Origin: Nocardioides sp. GY 10127
Lineage (GTDB): Bacteria > Actinomycetota > Actinomycetes > Propionibacteriales > Nocardioidaceae
Direction of reading: 5' to 3'
Assembly (NCBI RefSeq): GCF_004919085.1
Contig: NZ_STGL01000007.1
Coordinates: 62,001 to 126,000, forward strand
Length of the DNA stretch: 64,000 nucleotides
The position numbers and the translations under genes are program-made. The number at the start of each line of letters is the position of its first letter. The first letter of the stretch is position 1. Shown in pieces: positions 24,333-34,556 of the stretch. The notes under the pieces were generated by a model. The model saw nothing but the letters and a program-made list of their open reading frames with translations. It had not been told where the DNA came from and made no database searches.

Positions 24333-26150
24333 ATGACCTTGGACCACACCCCGCGCCGCGGTCGCGCGACCGCTCGGCAGGGCGTTCGCGGGCCCCTCGC
24401 CCGGAGCCCCTTCTCGCGCCTCGGCGCGCTCACCCTCTCCGCCCTCGTCCTCGGGACCCTCGCCTGGAGCACCCCGGTGCAGGCGGAGCCCACGAAGCCG
24501 GACGGTGCCGCGGCCACCGACGGCACCCGGACGCCGGCCACGGCGGCCCGGCCGTCGCGTGCGCCGCTGGTCGGCGCCGACCGCCGCGGGGTCGTGGAGG
24601 GCGACTACATCGTCGTCCTGGACGACGCGGCGACCCGCGCCGACCTGCGCTCGGTCCGCAGCCGGGCCCGCACCCGCGGCGCGGACGTCTCGGAGAGCTA
24701 CACGTCCGTCGTCACCGGCTTCGCGGCGAGCATGGACGCCGCGGCCCTGCGCAGCGTCCGCGCCAACCCGGACGTCGCCTACGTCGAGGCCGACCGACGC
24801 CTCTCGGTCGATACCACCCAGACCGGGGCGACGTGGGGCCTGGACCGGATCGACCAGGACGCCCTCCCGCTCGACGGCTCCTACACCTACACCGCGACCG
24901 GCGCCGGGGTGAAGGCCTACGTGATCGACACGGGCATCCTCTCCACCCACGCGCAGCTCTCGGGCCGCGTCGCCTCGGGCTACACGGCCGTGAGCGACGG
25001 CAACGGGACGACCGACTGCAACGGTCACGGCACGCACGTGGCCGGCACGGTCGGCGGCTCCACCTACGGCGTGGCCAAGAACGTCACGCTCGTGCCGGTC
25101 CGGGTGCTGGGCTGCGACGGCTCCGGCACGACGTCCGGCGTCATCGCGGGCGTCGACTGGGTGACGGCCGACCACACCGGCACCAACCCCGCGGTGGCGA
25201 ACATGAGCCTGGGCGGCGGCGCGTCGACCACGCTCGACAACGCGGTGGCGGCGGCGATCAACGACGGTGTCACCTTCGCCGTGGCGGCGGGCAACGAGAG
25301 CACGAACGCCTGCAACGGCTCCCCGGCGCGCGTCCCGGCCGCGCTGACGGTCGCCGCGACGACGAGCACCGACGCGCGGGCGAGCTACTCCAACTACGGC
25401 TCCTGCGTCGACCTCTTCGCGCCGGGCTCCTCCATCACCTCCGCCTGGTACACCTCGAACACCGCCACCAACACCATCTCGGGCACCTCCATGGCCACCC
25501 CGCACGTCACGGGCGTCGCCGCGCTCTACCTCCAGGACCACCCCTCGGCCTCGCCGAGCACGGTCGCCGCCGCGATCCTCGGCGCGGCCACCTCCGGCGT
25601 CGTCACCGGCACCAGCGGCTCGCCGAACCTGCTGCTCTCCAGCGATCTCGGCGGGAGCGGCAGCGGGGGCGGCACCACCCCGCCCAGCACGGGCGCCAAC
25701 CTGCTCCTCAACCCCGGCTTCGAGCAGGGCGCGACCTCGTGGTCGGCCTCGTCGGGCGTCATCACCACCGACTCCGGCGCCCCGGCCTACGCCGGCAGCT
25801 GGAAGGCCTGGCTCGACGGCTACGGCTCCAGCCACACCGACACCCTGAGCCAGACCGTGACGCTGCCCGCGGGCAGCGCGGCGAGCCTGTCGTTCCAGCT
25901 CCTCGTCTCCACCTCGGAGACCACCACGAGCAGGGCCTACGACACGCTCACGGTGAAGGTGACCTCCGGCGGCAGCACCAGCACCCTCGCGACGTACTCC
26001 AACCTCAACGCGGCCTCCGGCTACGTCAAGCGGACCCTCTCCCTGTCGGCCTGGACCGGCAGGACGGTCACGCTCACGTTCACGGGCGTCGAGGACTCCT
26101 CGCTGGCCACCAGCTTCGTCCTGGACGACACCTCGCTCACCGTCGGCTGA
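24333..26150 (+). CDS. Secreted S8 family serine protease (subtilase)
   Basis: Extracellular endopeptidase of 605 residues. A long signal peptide (twin Arg-rich start, hydrophobic [12 protein letters not shown], likely cut after PVQA near 54) is followed by an I9 inhibitor propeptide ([16 protein letters not shown], near 90-165). The proteinase K/aqualysin-type catalytic domain has D199 (VIDTGI), H232 (GHGTHVAG) and S386 (GTSMATPHV). After a Gly/Ser linker the C-terminal 150 residues ([11 protein letters not shown] onward) form a jelly-roll carbohydrate/galactose-binding-like domain. The start is set by GGGAG 10 nt upstream. It stands alone between a converging-side hairpin and its own promoter; likely a nutritional exoenzyme. 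Confidence 0.95.
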   Translation: MTLDHTPRRGRATARQGVRGPLARSPFSRLGALTLSALVLGTLAWSTPVQAEPTKPDGAAATDGTRTPATAARPSRAPLVGADRRGVVEGDYIVVLDDAATRADLRSVRSRARTRGADVSESYTSVVTGFAASMDAAALRSVRANPDVAYVEADRRLSVDTTQTGATWGLDRIDQDALPLDGSYTYTATGAGVKAYVIDTGILSTHAQLSGRVASGYTAVSDGNGTTDCNGHGTHVAGTVGGSTYGVAKNVTLVPVRVLGCDGSGTTSGVIAGVDWVTADHTGTNPAVANMSLGGGASTTLDNAVAAAINDGVTFAVAAGNESTNACNGSPARVPAALTVAATTSTDARASYSNYGSCVDLFAPGSSITSAWYTSNTATNTISGTSMATPHVTGVAALYLQDHPSASPSTVAAAILGAATSGVVTGTSGSPNLLLSSDLGGSGSGGGTTPPSTGANLLLNPGFEQGATSWSASSGVITTDSGAPAYAGSWKAWLDGYGSSHTDTLSQTVTLPAGSAASLSFQLLVSTSETTTSRAYDTLTVKVTSGGSTSTLATYSNLNAASGYVKRTLSLSAWTGRTVTLTFTGVEDSSLATSFVLDDTSLTVG

Positions 26151-26187
26151 CTCTCCCGCAGCCTCCGGTGCCCCCGCACGCGGGGGG

Positions 26188-26235
26188 CGAGGGCCCGGTC
26201 GCTCCGCACACGCTGCGGTGGCGGCCGGGCCCTCG
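26188..26235 (+). terminator. Subtilase terminator hairpin
   Basis: Arms CGAGGGCCCGG (26188-26198) and CCGGGCCCTCG (26225-26235), extendable by four pairs with one mismatch; an inner CCGCA/TGCGG stem sits in the loop. It lies 38 nt after the stop. Confidence 0.75.
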
Positions 26236-26321
26236 CTCGTCCGGGGGTGGTCCGGGGGCTCTCGGGGCAGCCAGGGGCGTCGCGCTCGCCGCCTGTCGGG
26301 GCGTGGTGAGAGGCTCCGCGC

Positions 26322-27530
26322 GTGAGCAGACCACGGCTGGACGACGAGGAGCGACGGCGTCGCCTGGCCCGGCACGGCCTCGGGCCGGCGCACCGGGTGG
26401 GCACGGTGGAGGAGGCGGTGCGGGCCGTCGTGTGCCTGCACGCCACCGAGGCCCCGACCGTCTCCCTGTCGGTGCACGCCCGCGTGGACGGCCTGGGTCG
26501 GGACGACGTGGAGGAGGCCGAGACGGTCGAGCGCAGCGTCGTGCGGCAGCTGGCGATGCGCCGCACCATGTTCGTCCTCCCGCGCGACCTGCTCGGCGCC
26601 ACGTGGGGCTCCGCCGCGGCCCGGACCGCCGCGGCCGAGCGCGCCAAGCTGGTCAAGGACGTCGTCCGGGCCGGGATCGCCGCGGACGGCGAGGCCTGGA
26701 TGACGCGGGCCGAGGACGCCGTCCTGGCCGCGCTCGCCGCCGCGCCGGAGGGGCTGACGACGGTGCAGCTGCGGGCGGCGGCGCCGGAGATCGACGTCCG
26801 CGCGGAGCTGCCCAGCTCACAGGTGCAGCCCGGTCGGGTGCTCACGGTCCTGGGGGCGCAGGCGCGCATCGTCCGTGGGGCCAACACGCAGCACTGGCGG
26901 CAGTACCGCCCGCGCTGGCACCGGATGGAGGACTGGCTGGGCGCGGAGTGGCTGACGGGGCCGGGCGCGCACCTGGCCCCGGCCGACGGCTACGTCGAGC
27001 TCGTCCGGTGCTGGCTGTCCCGGTTCGGCCCGGGGACGGAGAACGACCTCGTCTGGTGGCTCGGCTCGACCAAGGGCGCCGTGCGGGCGGCCCTGGTCGC
27101 CGTCGGGGCGGTCGAGGTCGACCTCGAGGGAGGCGCCACCGGCTACGTGCTCCCCGGCGACGAGCCCGTGACCGGTGCCCGCGAGCCCTGGGCCGCGCTC
27201 CTGCCCGTCCTCGACCCCACGACGATGGGGTGGAAGGACCGGGCCTGGTACCTGGGCCCGCACGAGCCGGTCCTCTTCGACCGCAACGGCAACGGCGGCA
27301 CGACGGCCTGGTGGGACGGGCGGGTCGTCGGCTGCTGGGTGCAGGACCCGGACGGGGACGTGGAGGTCCGTCTGCTCGAGGACGTGGGCGCCTTGGGCCG
27401 GGCGGCGCTCGCCGTGGAGGCCCGGAGGCTGACGACGTGGCTCGCGGGGGAGCGGGTCAGCCCGATCTACCGGGCGCCGGCGATGACCATGGCGACCGCC
27501 GACCTGCCGTACCCTCCGGTGCGTGCCTGA
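26322..27530 (+). CDS. Winged helix DNA-binding domain-containing protein (AlkZ-like)
   Basis: A 402-residue protein of the HTH_42/AlkZ-like family, annotated in bacteria as winged-helix DNA-binding and containing DNA glycosylases that unhook interstrand cross-links. Features include LARHGL near the N-terminus, AVVCLHATEAPTVSLSVHAR (about 32-51), VVRQLAMRRTMFVLPRDLL (about 67-85) and a late WYLGPHEPVLFDRNGNGG segment. The QxQ-type catalytic motif of AlkZ is not obvious, so enzymatic function is uncertain. The GTG start has a weak -10 (GAGGCT, 26310-26315) 6 nt upstream. Its 3' end overlaps the start of the TIGR03936 gene by 8 bp. Confidence 0.8.
   Translation: MSRPRLDDEERRRRLARHGLGPAHRVGTVEEAVRAVVCLHATEAPTVSLSVHARVDGLGRDDVEEAETVERSVVRQLAMRRTMFVLPRDLLGATWGSAAARTAAAERAKLVKDVVRAGIAADGEAWMTRAEDAVLAALAAAPEGLTTVQLRAAAPEIDVRAELPSSQVQPGRVLTVLGAQARIVRGANTQHWRQYRPRWHRMEDWLGAEWLTGPGAHLAPADGYVELVRCWLSRFGPGTENDLVWWLGSTKGAVRAALVAVGAVEVDLEGGATGYVLPGDEPVTGAREPWAALLPVLDPTTMGWKDRAWYLGPHEPVLFDRNGNGGTTAWWDGRVVGCWVQDPDGDVEVRLLEDVGALGRAALAVEARRLTTWLAGERVSPIYRAPAMTMATADLPYPPVRA
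27510..27515 (+). promoter_or_regulatory. -10 hexamer of leaderless TIGR03936 promoter
   Basis: TACCCT, 7 nt before the GTG at 27523, located inside the last codons of the winged-helix gene. It suggests independent transcription despite the gene overlap. Confidence 0.55.
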
Positions 27531-28275
27531 GCAGCCCGAGCAGCAAGCCCCGCCGGTCCAGCGGCTGCGCGTCCGCTACGCCAAGCGTGGACGCCTGCGC
27601 TTCACCAGCCACCGCGACTTCTCGCGCGCCTTCGAGCGCGCCGTCTTCCGCGCCCGGGTGCCGATGGCCTACTCCTCGGGCTTCAACCCGCACCCGCGCA
27701 TCTCCTACGCCGGTGCGGCCCCGACGGGCTCCGCCAGCGAGGCCGAGTACCTGGAGATCGCGCTGAAGGAGGTCGTGGACCCCGCCGCGATCCACGCGCT
27801 GCTCGACGAGGCGCTCCCCCCGGGCCTGGACGTGCTCGAGGTCGTGGAGTCGCCGGGCGGCTCCCTCGCGGACCGGCTCGAGGCGAGCCGCTGGGCGATC
27901 GACCTCATCCCGCCCGCCGGGCCGGACGAGGCCGCGGCCCGCGACGCCGTGGCGCAGCTCCTGGCCGCGGAGTCGGTCACGGTCGAGCGGATGACCAAGA
28001 AGGGCCTGCGCGAGATGGACTGCCGGGCCGCCGTCCTGCGCCTCGACGTGGTCCCCGCCGAGCGTCCGGGCACCGTCCGCCTCGACCTGCTCCTGCGGCA
28101 CGGCGTCCCGGCGATCCGGCCCGACGACGTGCTGCGCGGCCTGGCCCAGGTGAGCGGCCTGGACGCCGGCACCGCGCCCCTCATGACCAGGCTCGCCCAG
28201 GGCCCGCTGGTGGACGGCGACGGGGCCGACGACGCCGTCCCGAGCATCGGGGACCCGCTGTCCCACGCGGGATGA
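27523..28275 (+). CDS. TIGR03936 family radical SAM-associated protein (DUF2344)
   Basis: A 250-residue partner of the TIGR03960 radical SAM protein. RVRYAKRGRLRFTSHRDFSR (about 12-31), AYSSGFNPHPRISYAGA (about 47-63), ASEAEYLEI and KKGLREMDCR are conserved family blocks. In most genomes the two proteins are encoded adjacently, or fused, just before rne; they are probably one RNA- or protein-modifying unit, though the reaction is not established. The start is the GTG preceded by TACCCT at the leaderless spacing. It precedes rne after a 385-bp gap. Confidence 0.92.
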   Translation: MPEQPEQQAPPVQRLRVRYAKRGRLRFTSHRDFSRAFERAVFRARVPMAYSSGFNPHPRISYAGAAPTGSASEAEYLEIALKEVVDPAAIHALLDEALPPGLDVLEVVESPGGSLADRLEASRWAIDLIPPAGPDEAAARDAVAQLLAAESVTVERMTKKGLREMDCRAAVLRLDVVPAERPGTVRLDLLLRHGVPAIRPDDVLRGLAQVSGLDAGTAPLMTRLAQGPLVDGDGADDAVPSIGDPLSHAG

Positions 28276-28660
28276 GCCCCGGGCGAGGACCGTTGTGCGA
28301 TACTCCCGACAGGTCCTCGACCACTCCGAGCCAGACGACGGCGCCAGGCCCACCCGGCCACGACGTCCCGCCTGACGGCTCGGCAGCAGTCGGCGACCCG
28401 ACGACGTTCTCGCCGAACCACGAGGTCCGGCACACCGGGGGCGGTCGTCACCAGACCGCGACGCGGCCCGTCCGCTCGGTGACAGCGAGCAGGCGACACC
28501 TCATCCCAGGTGGCCAGCGACCGCGGTAGGTGACGGCAGGGTCTCGGTGACGCACCCAGCGGAGGGGTCGCCACCACCGACAGACTTTTCCGGGCCGCGC
28601 CCTCGGCGCGACCGGACGACACGCCCGACGCGACCCCGCGGCCCGGGCAAGGAGCAGCAC
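28276..28660 (+). other. Long intergenic leader before rne
   Basis: No convincing gene in 385 bp. GATACT near 28298 (after GTTGTGC) is a possible -10, which would give an untranslated leader of over 350 nt. Short inverted repeats such as CGGTGACAGC... and GGGTCTCGGTGACGC are present. RNase E transcripts in other bacteria carry regulatory 5' leaders, so autoregulation is conceivable but unproven here. Confidence 0.4.
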
Positions 28661-31600
28661 ATGCCCGACGAGAACGAGGTCGGCGCGCAGCCGACCGCCC
28701 CCGAGGCCGGCGCCGAGACCAGCACCGCCCCCGCCAAGAAGACCGCGCGCAAGCGGACCACCAAGAAGGCCGCCGCCGCGCCCGCCTCCCCGGCCGAGGC
28801 GACGGCCCAGGCGACGGGGGAGCCCGCCGCCGACGCCGCCCCGGCCAAGAAGACCGCGCGCAAGCGGACCACCAAGAAGGCCGCCGCGGCCCCCACGGAG
28901 CAGGCCGAGGCCCTGTTCGAGGCCCCCGCCGCGGACGCCGAGCAGGCGCCGGCGAAGAAGACGGCCCGCAAGCGCACCACCAAGAAGGCCGCCGCGGCCC
29001 CGGCCGAGGCCACCACCGAGACGGCGGAGTCCGCCGCCGAGACCGCCGAGGCTCCTGCCGAGCCCGCGCCGGCGAAGAAGGCGGCCCGCAAGCGCACCAC
29101 CAAGAAGGCTGCCGCGGCCCCCGCGGAGCCCGCTGCCGAGACGGCCGAGACCGCCGAGGCCGCTGCCGAGCCCGCGCCGGCGAAGAAGACGGCCCGCAAG
29201 CGCACCACCAAGAAGGCCGCCGCGGCCCCGGCCGAGGCCACCACTGACACGGCCGACGCCACCGCCGAGACGCCCGAGACCGCCGAGGCTCCTGCCGAGC
29301 CCGCGCCGGCGAAGAAGGCGGCCCGCAAGCGCACCACCAAGAAGGCGGCCCCGGCCGTCCTCTTCCAGGCCCCCGACGCCGACGCGGTCGAGGCCGCCAA
29401 GGCCCTCACGGACGAGTCCGAGGAGGAGACCGACGAGGAGGCCGAGGGCACCGTCGAGGCCGTCGAGGCGGCCGCCGACGAGCAGCCCGAGGACAGCACC
29501 GAGAACAGCACCGAGGACTCCGACGACGACGGCGCCGAGGACAGCGACTCCGACGACGCCGACGACGAGAAGGCCGAGGGCTCGTCCTCCGGTCGCCGTC
29601 GCCGTCGCCGCGGTGGTCGCCGTCGCCGTCGTGGCGGCAGCGGTGGCGCGGATGCCGAGGGCGGCGACGCCGAGGCCTCCTCCGACGCCGACAGGGCCGA
29701 GGACGCCACGGACGAGAAGTCCGGTGAGAAGTCGGACGAGCAGGGCGAGGACAAGGGCGACCAGGCGGACCAGGGCGACAAGGACGAGGACGGCGAGCGC
29801 TCCGGCTCGTCGCGCCGTCGCCGTCGCCGCCGTCGCTCGGGCGACTCCGGGCAGGACAGCTCGGACGACCCGGAGAACACCGTCACCAAGGTGCGCCAGA
29901 CGCGCTCCCCGGAGGACCAGATCACCTCGCTGTCGGGCTCGACCCGGCTCGAGGCCAAGAAGCAGCGCCGCCGCGAGGGCCGGGAGGCCGGCCGCCGCCG
30001 CGCCCCCATCGTCTCCGAGGCCGAGTTCCTGGCCCGCCGCGAGTCCGTCGAGCGGGTGATGGTCGTGCGCGAGCGCGAGGACCTCACGCAGATCGGCGTC
30101 CTCGAGGACAAGGTGCTCGTCGAGCACTACGTGGCGCGCGAGTCGCAGACCTCGATCATCGGCAACGTCTACCTCGGCCGGGTGCAGAACGTGCTGCCCT
30201 CGATGGAGGCGGCGTTCATCGACATCGGCAAGGGCCGCAACGCGGTCCTCTACGCCGGTGAGGTCAACTGGTCGGCGCTCGGCCACAAGGACGGCCAGCC
30301 CCGCAAGATCGAGTCCGTCCTGTCCTCGGGCCAGACCGTCCTGGTCCAGGTCACCAAGGACCCCATCGGTCACAAGGGCGCCCGGCTCACCAGCCAGGTC
30401 AGCCTCCCGGGCCGGTTCCTGGTCTACGTGCCGGACGGCACCACCTCGGGCATCTCCCGCAAGCTCCCCGACACCGAGCGTGCGCGGCTGAAGACCCTGC
30501 TCAAGGAGATCGTCCCGGACACCGCCGGCGTCATCGTGCGCACCGCGGCGGAGGGCGCCAGCGAGGAGGAGCTGACCCGCGACGTCGAGCGGCTCAAGGC
30601 CCGCTGGGAGGACATCGAGAAGAAGAGCAAGGGCCAGGCCCCGCAGCTCCTCTACGGCGAGCCGGACCTCACCCTCAAGGTCGTCCGCGACCTGTTCACC
30701 GAGGACTTCTCCAAGCTGGTCGTGCAGGGCGAGGGGGCCTGGGAGCTCGTGAGCGACTACGTCCAGCACGTGGCCCCGGACCTCGCCGAGCGCCTCGAGC
30801 GCTTCGAGCCCGCCACCGAGGGCAAGAACGCCGGCAAGGACGTCTTCGCGGTGCACCGCCTCGACGAGCAGATCGCCAAGGGCCTGGACCGCAAGGTCTG
30901 GCTGCCCTCCGGCGGCTCGCTCATCATCGACCGCACCGAGGCGATGACCGTCGTCGACGTCAACACCGGCAAGTTCACCGGCTCCGGGGGCAACCTGGAG
31001 GAGACGGTCACCAAGAACAACCTCGAGGCGGCCGAGGAGATCGTCCGCCAGCTCCGGCTGCGCGACATCGGCGGCATCATCGTCGTCGACTTCATCGACA
31101 TGGTGCTGGAGTCCAACCGCGACCTGGTCCTGCGCCGGCTCGTGGAGTGCCTGGGCCGCGACCGCACGCGCCACCAGGTCGCCGAGGTCACCTCGCTCGG
31201 CCTCGTCCAGATGACGCGCAAGCGGATCGGGACGGGCCTGCTGGAGGCCTTCAGCGAGAACTGCGAGCACTGCCAGGGCCGCGGCCTGGTCACCCACGAC
31301 CTGCCGGTCGAGCCCAAGGGCGGCGGCAACGGCGGCAACGGAGGTGGCGGCGGCAAGGGCGGCAACCAGGGCGGCAACGCCAAGCAGTCCGACCAGGGTG
31401 CCCAGGCCGGCTCCGGCGACGGCGAGGAGCCGCGCCGCTCGCGGCGCAGCCGTCGCGGGCGCGGTGGCGACAAGCAGGAGCAGGGCCAGAAGGACGCCGT
31501 GGAGGCGACCGAGGCCGAGCGCCGCGGTCCGTCCCCGGCCGAGTTCGCCGCCATGGCACGGCACGCCGAGGCGGAGGCCGCTGAGGCCGCGGAGGCTGCC

Positions 31601-31990
31601 GAGGCGACCCAGGACGACCAGCCGACCGCTCAGGCGACCGCGCTTGAGCCCGAGATCGCCCCCGGCGAGGTCCCGGCCGAGGTGCCCGCCGAGCAGGTCG
31701 AGCCGACGGCCGAGGCCGAGGAGGTCGCCGAGGCGGCCGCCACCGAGCCCGTGCAGGCGCCCGTGGCCACCACGGTGACGACCACGACGCGGACCCGCAC
31801 CCGCCGGTCCACCCGGACCGGGACGGTCACGACCGGCACGGCCGCCACGATCGTCGTCCCCTCGACCCCGGCGGCGCCCGTGGAGACCCCTGAGGTCTCC
31901 ACCCCGGCGCCCAAGGTGGTCACGCGGACCCGGTCCCGCCGGGCCACGCGGCCCGCCGGCGCCCCGGACGCCGGCACCTCGACCGACTGA
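28661..31990 (+). CDS. rne: Rne/Rng family endoribonuclease
   Basis: A 1109-residue RNase E/G that cuts single-stranded RNA in mRNA decay and rRNA/tRNA processing. The conserved core spans about 465-880: S1-type RNA-binding domain ([19 protein letters not shown]), DNase-like catalytic part with the metal-binding aspartates in [11 protein letters not shown] (about 766) and DFIDM, and a Zn-link-like CEHCQGRGL (about 868). The N-terminal extension of more than 450 residues has six AKK(T/A)[10 protein letters not shown] repeats, an acidic stretch and Arg-rich [14 protein letters not shown] clusters; the C-terminal tail is Gly- and then Ala/Glu-rich. This placement of disordered arms on both sides is typical of actinobacterial RNase E. 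The ATG at 28661 follows AAGGAG by 7 nt. A 15-bp hairpin ends the gene. Confidence 0.95.
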   Translation: MPDENEVGAQPTAPEAGAETSTAPAKKTARKRTTKKAAAAPASPAEATAQATGEPAADAAPAKKTARKRTTKKAAAAPTEQAEALFEAPAADAEQAPAKKTARKRTTKKAAAAPAEATTETAESAAETAEAPAEPAPAKKAARKRTTKKAAAAPAEPAAETAETAEAAAEPAPAKKTARKRTTKKAAAAPAEATTDTADATAETPETAEAPAEPAPAKKAARKRTTKKAAPAVLFQAPDADAVEAAKALTDESEEETDEEAEGTVEAVEAAADEQPEDSTENSTEDSDDDGAEDSDSDDADDEKAEGSSSGRRRRRRGGRRRRRGGSGGADAEGGDAEASSDADRAEDATDEKSGEKSDEQGEDKGDQADQGDKDEDGERSGSSRRRRRRRRSGDSGQDSSDDPENTVTKVRQTRSPEDQITSLSGSTRLEAKKQRRREGREAGRRRAPIVSEAEFLARRESVERVMVVREREDLTQIGVLEDKVLVEHYVARESQTSIIGNVYLGRVQNVLPSMEAAFIDIGKGRNAVLYAGEVNWSALGHKDGQPRKIESVLSSGQTVLVQVTKDPIGHKGARLTSQVSLPGRFLVYVPDGTTSGISRKLPDTERARLKTLLKEIVPDTAGVIVRTAAEGASEEELTRDVERLKARWEDIEKKSKGQAPQLLYGEPDLTLKVVRDLFTEDFSKLVVQGEGAWELVSDYVQHVAPDLAERLERFEPATEGKNAGKDVFAVHRLDEQIAKGLDRKVWLPSGGSLIIDRTEAMTVVDVNTGKFTGSGGNLEETVTKNNLEAAEEIVRQLRLRDIGGIIVVDFIDMVLESNRDLVLRRLVECLGRDRTRHQVAEVTSLGLVQMTRKRIGTGLLEAFSENCEHCQGRGLVTHDLPVEPKGGGNGGNGGGGGKGGNQGGNAKQSDQGAQAGSGDGEEPRRSRRSRRGRGGDKQEQGQKDAVEATEAERRGPSPAEFAAMARHAEAEAAEAAEAAEATQDDQPTAQATALEPEIAPGEVPAEVPAEQVEPTAEAEEVAEAAATEPVQAPVATTVTTTTRTRTRRSTRTGTVTTGTAATIVVPSTPAAPVETPEVSTPAPKVVTRTRSRRATRPAGAPDAGTSTD
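28731..29350 (+). repeat. Six degenerate coding repeats in rne (Lys/Arg-rich)
   Basis: Six copies, spaced about 108-130 bp, of a 50-bp core encoding [15 protein letters not shown]. Copies 3, 4 and 5 are nearly identical at DNA level, pointing to recent expansion. The basic repeats resemble lysine-rich nucleic-acid-binding tails such as that of mycobacterial HupB. Confidence 0.9.
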
Positions 31991-31998
31991 CGCGGTCA

Positions 31999-32031
31999 CC
32001 CGGTCGGGCCTGGTGACCAGGCCCGACCGGG
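31999..32031 (+). terminator. rne terminator hairpin
   Basis: Perfect 15-bp arms (31999-32013 and 32017-32031) with a 3-nt loop, 8 nt after the rne stop; G+C-rich without a U-tract. Confidence 0.85.
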
Positions 32032-32057
32032 ACCCCGCCGGGTCGGGAGCGGACGTT

Positions 32058-32086
32058 TTGCTCCCACCTGGCCGGGTGCGTACGAT
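32058..32086 (+). promoter_or_regulatory. rplU-rpmA promoter
   Basis: TTGCTC (32058-32063), a 17-nt spacer and TACGAT (32081-32086). The transcript would start near 32093, leaving about 170 nt of leader before rplU. Such leaders often autoregulate ribosomal protein operons; the fold was not computed. Confidence 0.6.
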
Positions 32087-32261
32087 GAACCCTCGGTGCG
32101 TCGATACGCGCCCTCCTCTCCTGCACACCCCGCACGACGTCGTCCGCCCCCGGGCCTGGCGCGACGGAGCCGGGGAGCCCGAGCCGGTGGTCACACCGGA
32201 GTGGGCGGAGCCGTGCGGGGCCCCAGACAGACGCAAGACGAGTTCGACGAAGGAGACCGCG

Positions 32262-32564
32262 GTGTACGCGATCGTGCGCGCTGGCGCCACCCAGCAGAAG
32301 GTTGCCGTGGGCGACGTCATCGAGATCGACAAGGTCGCCACGCCGGTCGGCGAGACCCTGACCCTGCCGGTCCTGCTCGCCGTCGACGGCGAGACCGTCA
32401 CCTCGGCGAACCTGGACAAGGCCGCCGTGACCGTCGAGGTCCTCGGCGCCACCAAGGGCCCGAAGATCGTCATCCAGAAGTACAAGAACAAGACCGGCTA
32501 CAAGAAGCGCCAGGGTCACCGCCAGAAGTACACCCAGGTCAAGGTCACCGACATCTCGCTCTGA
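32262..32564 (+). CDS. rplU: 50S ribosomal protein L21
   Basis: Binds 23S rRNA in the large subunit. 100 residues from the GTG at 32262 ([18 protein letters not shown]), the usual L21 beginning, with AAGGAGA 6-11 nt upstream. The C-terminal [19 protein letters not shown] block is the family signature. Longer in-frame starts upstream are not credible. It is co-transcribed with rpmA 71 bp downstream. Confidence 0.97.
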   Translation: MYAIVRAGATQQKVAVGDVIEIDKVATPVGETLTLPVLLAVDGETVTSANLDKAAVTVEVLGATKGPKIVIQKYKNKTGYKKRQGHRQKYTQVKVTDISL

Positions 32565-32635
32565 CCCTCCCGGTCAGCGACCACACTCCCGGCGCGGCAC
32601 GCTCCGCACCGGATCACACCGAAGAAGGATTCGAC

Positions 32636-32890
32636 ATGGCACACAAGAAGGGCGCGGCGTCCACCAAGAACGGCCGCGACTCCAACGCCCAGCGCCTCGG
32701 CGTCAAGCGCTTCGGTGGTCAGCTGGTCAACGCCGGCGAGATCATCGTCCGCCAGCGTGGCACCCACTTCCACCCGGGCACCAACGTGGGTCGCGGTGGC
32801 GACGACACTCTGTTCGCCCTCGAGGCCGGCGCCGTGCAGTTCGGCACCCGCCGTGGCCGCCGGGTCATCAACATCGTCCCGGGCGAGTGA
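32636..32890 (+). CDS. rpmA: 50S ribosomal protein L27
   Basis: Large-subunit protein of 84 residues whose N-terminus reaches the peptidyl transferase centre. [20 protein letters not shown] and the [20 protein letters not shown] core are classic. The N-terminus begins directly with the mature AHKKG form, so no Prp-type cleavage is needed. GAAGGA precedes the ATG by 6 nt. A terminator-like hairpin separates it from obg. Confidence 0.98.
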   Translation: MAHKKGAASTKNGRDSNAQRLGVKRFGGQLVNAGEIIVRQRGTHFHPGTNVGRGGDDTLFALEAGAVQFGTRRGRRVINIVPGE

Positions 32891-32920
32891 CCTGACGCTC
32901 GTCTGAGATCCAGCTTCACG

Positions 32921-32952
32921 CGAAGGGCGTCCCGTTCTCGGGACGCCCTTCG
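32921..32952 (+). terminator. Hairpin between rpmA and obg
   Basis: Perfect 14-bp arms CGAAGGGCGTCCCG / CGGGACGCCCTTCG around a TTCT loop, followed by TCGTTCC. It probably attenuates rather than fully separates rplU-rpmA from obg-proB. Confidence 0.85.
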
Positions 32953-32984
32953 TCGTTCCCCGCCCCGCACAGGAGAGTTCACCC

Positions 32985-34556
32985 ATGGCCGTCCCCAGCT
33001 TCGTCGACCGCGTGCGTGTGCACGTCAGCGCAGGTCGCGGCGGTAACGGGGTCGCCTCCGTCCACCGCGAGAAGTTCAAGCCCCTCGGTGGTCCGGACGG
33101 CGGCAACGGCGGCCCGGGCGGATCGGTGATCCTGCGGGTCGACCCCGACGTCACCACCCTCGTCGACTACCACAACGGCCCCCGCCGCAAGGCCGAGCAC
33201 GGCGGCCACGGCGCCGGTGGTCACCGCAACGGCGCCCACGGTGCCGACCTCGTGCTCGGCGTCCCGGACGGCACCGTCGTGGCCGACACCGACGGCAACG
33301 TCCTCGCCGACCTCGTCGGCATCGGCACCGAGGTCGTCGTGGCCGAGGGCGGCCGCGGCGGTCTCGGCAACGCCGCCCTGGCCTCGTCCAAGCGCAAGGC
33401 CCCCGGTTTCGCCCTGCTCGGCGAGCCCGGCGACGAGCTGGAGCTCGTGCTCGAGCTCAAGGTCGTGGCCGACATCGGGCTCGTCGGCTTCCCCAGCGCC
33501 GGCAAGTCCAGCCTCATCGCGGCGATCTCGCGGGCGCGGCCCAAGATCGCCAACTACCCCTTCACCACGCTCGTGCCGAACCTCGGCGTGGTCACCGCGG
33601 GGGAGACGACCTTCACCGTCGCCGACGTGCCCGGCCTGATCGAGGGCGCCGCCGACGGTCGCGGCCTCGGCCACGACTTCCTGCGCCACGTCGAGCGCTG
33701 CGCGGCGATCGTCCACGTCATCGACACCGCCTCCATCGAGCCCGGCCGCAACCCTCTCGACGACCTCGACGTGATCGAGAACGAGCTGAGCCGGTACGGC
33801 GGCCTCGAGGACCGGCCCCGCCTCGTGGCCCTCAACAAGGTGGACGTGCCGGACGGCCGCGACATCTCCGACATGACGCTCGAGGACCTGCGGGCCCGCG
33901 GGCTCGACGTGTACCCGGTCTCCGCGGCCTCGACCGAGGGCCTGCGGGCGCTGACGTTCGCGATGGCCCGGATCGTGCAGGCCACCCGCACCGCGAAGCC
34001 CGAGGCCGCCCCGCAGCGGATCGTGCTGCGCCCGGCGGGCCTGGGCGGCAGCGGCGCCGACTTCACGGTCGAGGAGACCACCGAGGGCTGGCGCGTGCGC
34101 GGGCAGAAGCCCGAGCGGTGGGTCCGGCAGACCGACTTCGCCAACGACGAGGCCGTCGGCTTCCTCGCCGACCGGCTCAACCGGCTCGGCGTCGAGATGG
34201 CCCTGGCCAAGAAGGGTGCCCAGGAGGGCGACGCCGTCATCATCGGTGCCGAGGAGAACTCGGTCGTCTTCGACTTCCGCCCCAGCATCGAGGCCGGCGC
34301 GGAGATGCTCGGCCGCCGCGGCGAGGACCACCGGTTCACCGAGGACCGCCCCGCGGCCCAGCGCCGCCGCGACATCCTCGAGGCCATGGAGGACAAGGAC
34401 GAGAACGAGGCCCGTGCCGACGTGGCTCGGCGCATCGACGAGGCCCGGCGCGGCGGGACCGCCAACGCGCCGCTGCCCAAGCGCGGCGGCACCGACGGCC
34501 CGATGACCTACGAGATCGGCACCGAGGACGACCCCGACTGGGACGGCGAGGAGTGA
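32985..34556 (+). CDS. obg: GTPase Obg/CgtA
   Basis: Ribosome-associated GTPase involved in 50S maturation and stress control. 523 residues: Gly-rich Obg fold (1-158, [20 protein letters not shown]), G domain with G1 [10 protein letters not shown] (about 167-176), a [14 protein letters not shown] switch and NKVD, then an OCT domain (about 345-430) and an extra charged C-terminal tail of about 80 residues seen in actinobacteria. AGGAGAG lies about 6 nt before the ATG. The stop overlaps the proB GTG. Confidence 0.97.
   Translation: MAVPSFVDRVRVHVSAGRGGNGVASVHREKFKPLGGPDGGNGGPGGSVILRVDPDVTTLVDYHNGPRRKAEHGGHGAGGHRNGAHGADLVLGVPDGTVVADTDGNVLADLVGIGTEVVVAEGGRGGLGNAALASSKRKAPGFALLGEPGDELELVLELKVVADIGLVGFPSAGKSSLIAAISRARPKIANYPFTTLVPNLGVVTAGETTFTVADVPGLIEGAADGRGLGHDFLRHVERCAAIVHVIDTASIEPGRNPLDDLDVIENELSRYGGLEDRPRLVALNKVDVPDGRDISDMTLEDLRARGLDVYPVSAASTEGLRALTFAMARIVQATRTAKPEAAPQRIVLRPAGLGGSGADFTVEETTEGWRVRGQKPERWVRQTDFANDEAVGFLADRLNRLGVEMALAKKGAQEGDAVIIGAEENSVVFDFRPSIEAGAEMLGRRGEDHRFTEDRPAAQRRRDILEAMEDKDENEARADVARRIDEARRGGTANAPLPKRGGTDGPMTYEIGTEDDPDWDGEE

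Noticed and set aside
28448..32491. 1347-codon minus-strand frame opposite rne
   Set aside because: It is the antisense of the rne repeats; no motifs and implausible composition.
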